A DNA stretch of 64,000 nt from the NCBI GenBank assembly GCA_002344055.1, contig DDTH01000006.1:1-64000 (forward strand). The letters are read 5' to 3'. Both the position numbers and the translations under genes were made by a program. The stretch comes from Sphingomonadales bacterium UBA2369 (GTDB taxonomy: Bacteria; Pseudomonadota; Alphaproteobacteria; Sphingomonadales; Sphingomonadaceae). Below the pieces are notes generated by a model. That model was not told the DNA's origin. It saw only the letters and a list, made by a program, of their open reading frames with translations, and did no database searches. Below are positions 60,366-64,000 of this stretch, in pieces. The first letter of the stretch is position 1. Every line of letters begins with the position of its first letter.

Positions 60366-60543
60366 GTCACTCCACCGGTAGGACCCGAAAAGTCCTGCCC
60401 CAAATCATTCTGAACTCGACGATTTTAGCCTGCGCGCCCACCCGTCGCCTGCCATTATTGTCCATAGGACAATGTCGTATGTCTGTCGAGCATCGGCCCG
60501 AGGGGCTGTGCGACCGCACTCGATCGGGCTACCGGCTTCGGCG

Positions 60544-60879
60544 ATGCTCTGGATGGATATCAAGACCGCGCTGACCGACGCGAGCGGACTGAGCCGGGAC
60601 GCCCTGCACATCTTTACCGGCCTTGGCCTGCACCTCTTCCTCGTGCTCGCCTTCCGCTCCTGGTTCGGCGCGCTCTGGCCGCTGGGGATCGTCCTCCTGG
60701 TCGCGCTCGGCAACGAGTGGATGGACCTCAGTTCCGAAGTCTGGGTGGGCGAACTGGCGCGGCAATATGCGGAAAGCGCCAAGGATCTGGCGACGACCCT
60801 GTCCATACCCTTGACGCTGCTACTGCTCAGCCGGTTCGCGAGCGCCCGCTTCCGCCCGAAACCGCCGCCGTCAGAGTGA
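60544..60879 (+). CDS. Small membrane protein of unknown function
   Basis: About 111 residues with three hydrophobic stretches (ALHIFTGLGLHLFLVLAF, WFGALWPLGIVLLVALGNEW and LSIPLTLLLLSRF). A conserved-looking ALGNEWMDL segment follows the second helix. ATG 60544 or 60553 are likely starts; the frame opens at 60472. It is convergent with the dehydrogenase gene, overlapping it by nine bases, and divergent from the phosphatase gene. No known family was recognised. Confidence 0.65.
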   Translation: MLWMDIKTALTDASGLSRDALHIFTGLGLHLFLVLAFRSWFGALWPLGIVLLVALGNEWMDLSSEVWVGELARQYAESAKDLATTLSIPLTLLLLSRFASARFRPKPPPSE

Positions 60880-62148
60880 CCAGCGCTTCGCCGCGCTCCC
60901 GAAGTCGCGGCCGCGCCAGATGCCTTTCAGGTCGGCGATCAGGCCGCCCTCCTCGACGAGATTGATCACCGCCCCGTCGCCCAGCGCCTTATATTCCTCG
61001 TGCGGGACGGCGGCGAACACCAGGTCGTAACGCCGCCCGAGCGCGTCGGCGTCGAGGGTGATGCCATATTCATGCTCGGCTTCCGCCGCGTCCGCGCGCG
61101 GATCGTGGACGGTGACCGAATGGCCCAATTCCTCCAGCCGCCGGATCACGTCGACCACGCGGCTGTTACGCAGATCCGGCACATTCTCCTTGAAGGTGAG
61201 GCCAAGCACGAGCGCCGACCCGGCCGCATTGCCGCGCGCTTCGTGCAGGCTGTCCGCGACCCAGGCACCCATGCCGTCGTTGATCGCGCGGCCGGACAGG
61301 ATGACCTGCGGGTCGTGCCCCAGTTCCTGCGCCCGGTGGCTGAGATAATAAGGATCGACGCCGATACAGTGGCCGCCGACCAGCCCCGGTTCGAAGGGCA
61401 GGAAATTCCATTTGGTCCGCGCCGCGTCGAGCACGTCCCAGATGGACAGGTCCAGCTTGGCGAAAATGTGGGTGATTTCGTTCATGAAGGCGATGTTGAT
61501 GTCGCGCTGGGCGTTCTCGATCACCTTGGCGGCCTCGGCCGCCTTGATCGAGGCGGCGCGGAACACGCCGGCGCTGGTCACCGCGCCGTAAATCTCGGCC
61601 AGTTTCTCCGTTACCGCTGGCGTCTGGCCCGCAATCACCTTCACGATCTTGTCGACCGTATGGACCTTGTCGCCCGGATTGATCCGCTCCGGACTGTAGC
61701 CGAGGAAGAAATCCTCGCCGCAGGTCAGACCGGATTCCTGCTCCAGGATCGGGCCGCAAATATCCTCGGTGACGCCGGGATAGACTGTGCTCTCGTAGAC
61801 GACGATCGGCTTGCGCGCGCCTTCGAGCAATTTTCCGACCGAATGCGAGGCGCCGATCACGGGCCTCAGATCGGGCTTGTTGTCGGCATCGACCGGCGTC
61901 GGCACGGTGACGATATAGACATCGCCGCCTGCCGCCTCGGTGGCGCGGCTGGTCAGCAGCACGGAGGACGCGGCCAGCGCATCATCCTCGATCTCGCCGG
62001 TGCGGTCGCGCCCGCCGCGCAGTTCATCGATCCGGCTCCGGTCGATATCGAAACCGACCACGTCGAAACGCTTCGCCAGCGCCACGGCCAGAGGCAGCCC
62101 GACATAGCCGAGCCCGATCACGACAATTCGCATGCTGTTTCCGTCCAT
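60871..62148 (-). CDS. UDP-N-acetylhexosamine 6-dehydrogenase (WbpO/TviB/WbpA-like)
   Basis: A 425-residue NAD-dependent enzyme oxidising C6 of a UDP-HexNAc to the uronic acid in two steps. N-terminal Rossmann motif VIGLGYVGLPLAVALAK, catalytic Cys261 in GGHCIGVDPYYLSHRAQELG, and FLGYSPERINPGDK typical of the TviB/WbpO class rather than UDP-glucose dehydrogenase. ATG 62133 (MRIVVIGLG) is an alternative start. Upstream neighbour is a WecB-type epimerase, so WecC-like (UDP-ManNAcA) or WbpA-like (UDP-GlcNAcA) activity are both possible. Confidence 0.92.
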   Translation of the reverse strand: MDGNSMRIVVIGLGYVGLPLAVALAKRFDVVGFDIDRSRIDELRGGRDRTGEIEDDALAASSVLLTSRATEAAGGDVYIVTVPTPVDADNKPDLRPVIGASHSVGKLLEGARKPIVVYESTVYPGVTEDICGPILEQESGLTCGEDFFLGYSPERINPGDKVHTVDKIVKVIAGQTPAVTEKLAEIYGAVTSAGVFRAASIKAAEAAKVIENAQRDINIAFMNEITHIFAKLDLSIWDVLDAARTKWNFLPFEPGLVGGHCIGVDPYYLSHRAQELGHDPQVILSGRAINDGMGAWVADSLHEARGNAAGSALVLGLTFKENVPDLRNSRVVDVIRRLEELGHSVTVHDPRADAAEAEHEYGITLDADALGRRYDLVFAAVPHEEYKALGDGAVINLVEEGGLIADLKGIWRGRDFGSAAKRWSL

Positions 62149-62167
62149 CGGCGCTGCCCCTAGCGGG

Positions 62168-63253
62168 TCAGCCCCGGCGCTTCAAATCCTCAACACAGCG
62201 CCGGGCGGTCTGCCCGTCCCAATGTTCGGGGCGGCGGTGGCCGTTGAGACCGGGCTGGAGCGCAGCACGGACGTCGGCGAGAAGAATTTCCGGCCGGGTC
62301 AGCCGGTTGGTGCCTTCCGTGACGGTGACAGGCCGCTCGGTATTCGGGCGCAGGGTCAGACACGGAATGCCGAGATAGGTCGTCTCCTCCTGCACGCCGC
62401 CGCTGTCTGTGACGACCGCGGCCGCGCCGATCACCAGGCTCATGAAGCGGATGTACGGCACCGGCTCGATCAGACGAATGCCGGCCGCTTCGAGCATGCT
62501 CCACAAATTCGCCGCCTCCAGCCGCTGCCGCGTGCGCGGATGGACCGGGAAGACCAGAGGCAGTTCGTGTTGGAGCGCGACCAAAGCGGTGCAAAGCTGC
62601 TGAAGCTGCGCCGGATCGTCTACGTTCGAGGGCCGATGCAAGGTGACGACGCCGTAGCGCTCCGGCAGCCCGGCGGCGAAGCCCCGGCGTTCCAGCTCGA
62701 TCTGCGGCCGGACCATCTCGAAACTGTCGAGCATGATGTTACCGACCCGGGTCACCTTCTCCGCCGGCACGCCCTCCGCGGCCAGATTCTCGTCGGCGTC
62801 AGGCGATGGCGTCCAGAGCACATCGGAAATGGCGTCGGTGACGAGGCGGTTAATCTCTTCCGGCATCGTCCGGTCGCGGCTGCGCAAACCCGCTTCCAGA
62901 TGGACTGTGCGGATGCCGAGCTTCGCCCCGACCATCGCACAGGCGGCGGTGGAGTTCACATCGCCGACCACGACGATCCAGTCGGGCCGGTCGGCCATCG
63001 CCACTTTCTCGTAGGCGATCATCACTCCGCCAGTTTGTTCGGCATGGCTGCCCGAACCGATGCCGAGATGGTGGGCTGGCGGCGGCACGCGCAGATCAGC
63101 CAGGATCGCGTCCGACATGTTGGCATCATAATGCTGGCCGGTATGGACCACGGCCGGATCAAAACCCGGATCGGCCGCGAGCGCATGATAAAGCGGCGCG
63201 ACTTTCATGAAATTGGGCCGGGCGGCGGCGATCAGATGGACGCGAGATGACAT
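62168..63253 (-). CDS. wecB: UDP-N-acetylglucosamine 2-epimerase, non-hydrolysing (WecB/WbpI-like)
   Basis: A 361-residue GT-B-fold epimerase. Family features: VHTGQHYD, VVGDVNSTAACA, HLEAGLRS, LHRPSNVDD and the C-terminal SGGVQEETTYLGIPCLTLRPNTERP. It converts UDP-GlcNAc to UDP-ManNAc; the close relative WbpI acts on the 2,3-diacetamido uronic acid instead, and sequence by eye does not decide. The gene starts 19 bases upstream of the dehydrogenase ORF. Confidence 0.92.
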   Translation of the reverse strand: MSSRVHLIAAARPNFMKVAPLYHALAADPGFDPAVVHTGQHYDANMSDAILADLRVPPPAHHLGIGSGSHAEQTGGVMIAYEKVAMADRPDWIVVVGDVNSTAACAMVGAKLGIRTVHLEAGLRSRDRTMPEEINRLVTDAISDVLWTPSPDADENLAAEGVPAEKVTRVGNIMLDSFEMVRPQIELERRGFAAGLPERYGVVTLHRPSNVDDPAQLQQLCTALVALQHELPLVFPVHPRTRQRLEAANLWSMLEAAGIRLIEPVPYIRFMSLVIGAAAVVTDSGGVQEETTYLGIPCLTLRPNTERPVTVTEGTNRLTRPEILLADVRAALQPGLNGHRRPEHWDGQTARRCVEDLKRRG

Positions 63254-63277
63254 GCCCCGCGCATAGGCGGGGAGCCG

Positions 63278-64000
63278 TTAAAGTTCGGTGGAGGCGGCAG
63301 CCTCGCGCACCCGCTGGCTCTCTCCTCGCGGGAGAATCAGCACGGTGTCGCCGGTGGCGACGACGATCAGGTCGCTGACGCCGACGGTGACGATGCGCGG
63401 CCCGGTCGAGTGGACGAAAGTGCCTGACGTGTCGATCAGGCGAGCCGGGCCGGAAGCCGCGTTACCGCCCGCATCCTTGCCGCCGAGCGCATAAAGCGCG
63501 TCCCAGCTGCCCAGGTCGGACCAGCCCATCGCCACCGGGGCGACGCCGACGCGATCATGCTTTTCCATCAAGGCATGGTCGATCGACTGGGCGCGCACGG
63601 CCGCGAACAGCGCCGGATCGGGGGTGATTCGCCGGCCATCATTCTGCCCGGCCGCAAGCGCCTGCCGGGTTGCGGCGAGAATATCCGGCGCGTGCGCCTC
63701 CAGCCCGGCCAGCAGATCGGCGGCGCGGAACAGGAAGATGCCACCATTCCAGTCATGGCCGCCCGCCGCGAGATAAGCCGCGGCGGTGGCCGAATCGGGC
63801 TTCTCCACGAAGCGCTCGACCGCGAAGGCCCCGTCGCCGAGCGCGGCGCCGCGCTTGATATAGCCGTAACCGGTCTCGGGCCGGTCAGGGGCGATGCCGA
63901 AGGTCATCAGCCAGCCTTGCGCTGCCGCGGCGGCGGCGCGGTCGATGGCGGCCTGGAACGCGCCGGGATCGGCGATCACATGGTCGCTGGGCATGACCAG
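63278..64000 (-). CDS. Mannose-1-phosphate guanylyltransferase, C-terminal part (cut by window end)
   Basis: Makes GDP-mannose from mannose-1-phosphate and GTP. The frame is open to base 64000, so the N-terminus with the GTP-binding loop is missing. Seen: LVMPSDHVIAD, FGIAPDRPETGYGYIK, FVEKPD, WNGGIFLF, GWSDLGSWDALY and a C-terminal VVATGDTVLILPRGE. The protein ends here without the cupin phosphomannose isomerase domain of bifunctional enzymes, so it is the one-domain form. It supports mannose-, fucose- or rhamnose-containing glycans. Confidence 0.93.
   Translation of the reverse strand: MVMPSDHVIADPGAFQAAIDRAAAAAAQGWLMTFGIAPDRPETGYGYIKRGAALGDGAFAVERFVEKPDSATAAAYLAAGGHDWNGGIFLFRAADLLAGLEAHAPDILAATRQALAAGQNDGRRITPDPALFAAVRAQSIDHALMEKHDRVGVAPVAMGWSDLGSWDALYALGGKDAGGNAASGPARLIDTSGTFVHSTGPRIVTVGVSDLIVVATGDTVLILPRGESQRVREAAASTEL

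Noticed and set aside
60472..60543. N-terminal extension of the small membrane protein from ATG 60472
   Set aside because: The added 24 residues are polar and unlike the hydrophobic core; later ATGs are better placed, although none has a strong ribosome binding site.

Overview
The window is a GC-rich stretch of an alphaproteobacterial chromosome, most likely a sphingomonad (order Sphingomonadales). Evidence: a SciP/DUF1153 gene, COQ7-type ubiquinone hydroxylase, several GlsB-like membrane proteins, a MipA/OmpV protein, a Wza/tyrosine-kinase exopolysaccharide locus, and dispersed palindromic repeats of the kind common in sphingomonad genomes. Genus assignment is inference; no rRNA or tRNA gene was recognised. 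No insertion sequence, prophage, plasmid function or CRISPR array was seen, so most of the window looks like core genome.

Layout. 1-7.4 kb: a tightly packed plus-strand run joining methylmalonyl-CoA mutase, biotin synthase and the biotin-containing propionyl-CoA carboxylase alpha subunit, interleaved with small secreted and membrane proteins, an esterase and an LprI-like protein. 7.5-10.5 kb: MipA/OmpV protein, secreted M20 peptidase, membrane protein. 10.5-13.6 kb: ubiG (minus), then lysC coupled to a nitronate monooxygenase-like gene. 13.7-17.1 kb: unknown secreted protein divergent from a LytS/LytTR two-component pair, then a tiny membrane-peptide locus. 17.5-22.3 kb: TerC/CBS protein, ptsP, rodZ-like gene. 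22.4-30.1 kb: secreted protein, cpoB, tilS, ATP-grasp protein, ftsH, secreted protein, nadD. 30.1-35.3 kb: rsfS, rlmH, envC-like, ctpA, dsbB, coq7, secreted protein. 35.4-38.6 kb: amino-acid permease convergent with mnmA, then sciP. 38.7-40.7 kb: three glsB paralogues and a SIMPL gene. 40.9-45.3 kb: an RND efflux adaptor and pump. 45.5-52.2 kb: DUF445, amidohydrolase, EF-hand lipoprotein, murA divergent from a Crp/Fnr regulator, clpS, phasin. 52.3-64 kb: a minus-strand polysaccharide locus (WbpD- and WbpB-like enzymes, ligase/polymerase, TPR protein, Wzc-like tyrosine kinase, Wza) and nucleotide-sugar genes (UDP-sugar dehydrogenase, WecB-type epimerase, GDP-mannose pyrophosphorylase, cut by the window end).

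How genes work together. The first operon is a propionyl-CoA route: BioB supplies biotin for the carboxylase, which makes methylmalonyl-CoA for the B12-dependent mutase. RsfS, RlmH, TilS and MnmA serve ribosome and tRNA maturation. EnvC-like protein, CtpA, MurA, RodZ-like protein and CpoB serve the envelope. At the right end four enzymes match a 2,3-diacetamido-uronic-acid nucleotide-sugar route minus its aminotransferase, next to assembly and export proteins. The points most worth checking are an rlmH gene whose only sensible start is ATC, a duplicated secreted-plus-membrane gene pair inside the propionate operon, a 32-residue membrane peptide with a near-perfect ribosome binding site, paired PhaR-like sites before the phasin gene, and stress-sigma-like promoters before two glsB genes. 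No whole new multi-gene system is obvious; the duplicated pair is the nearest candidate.
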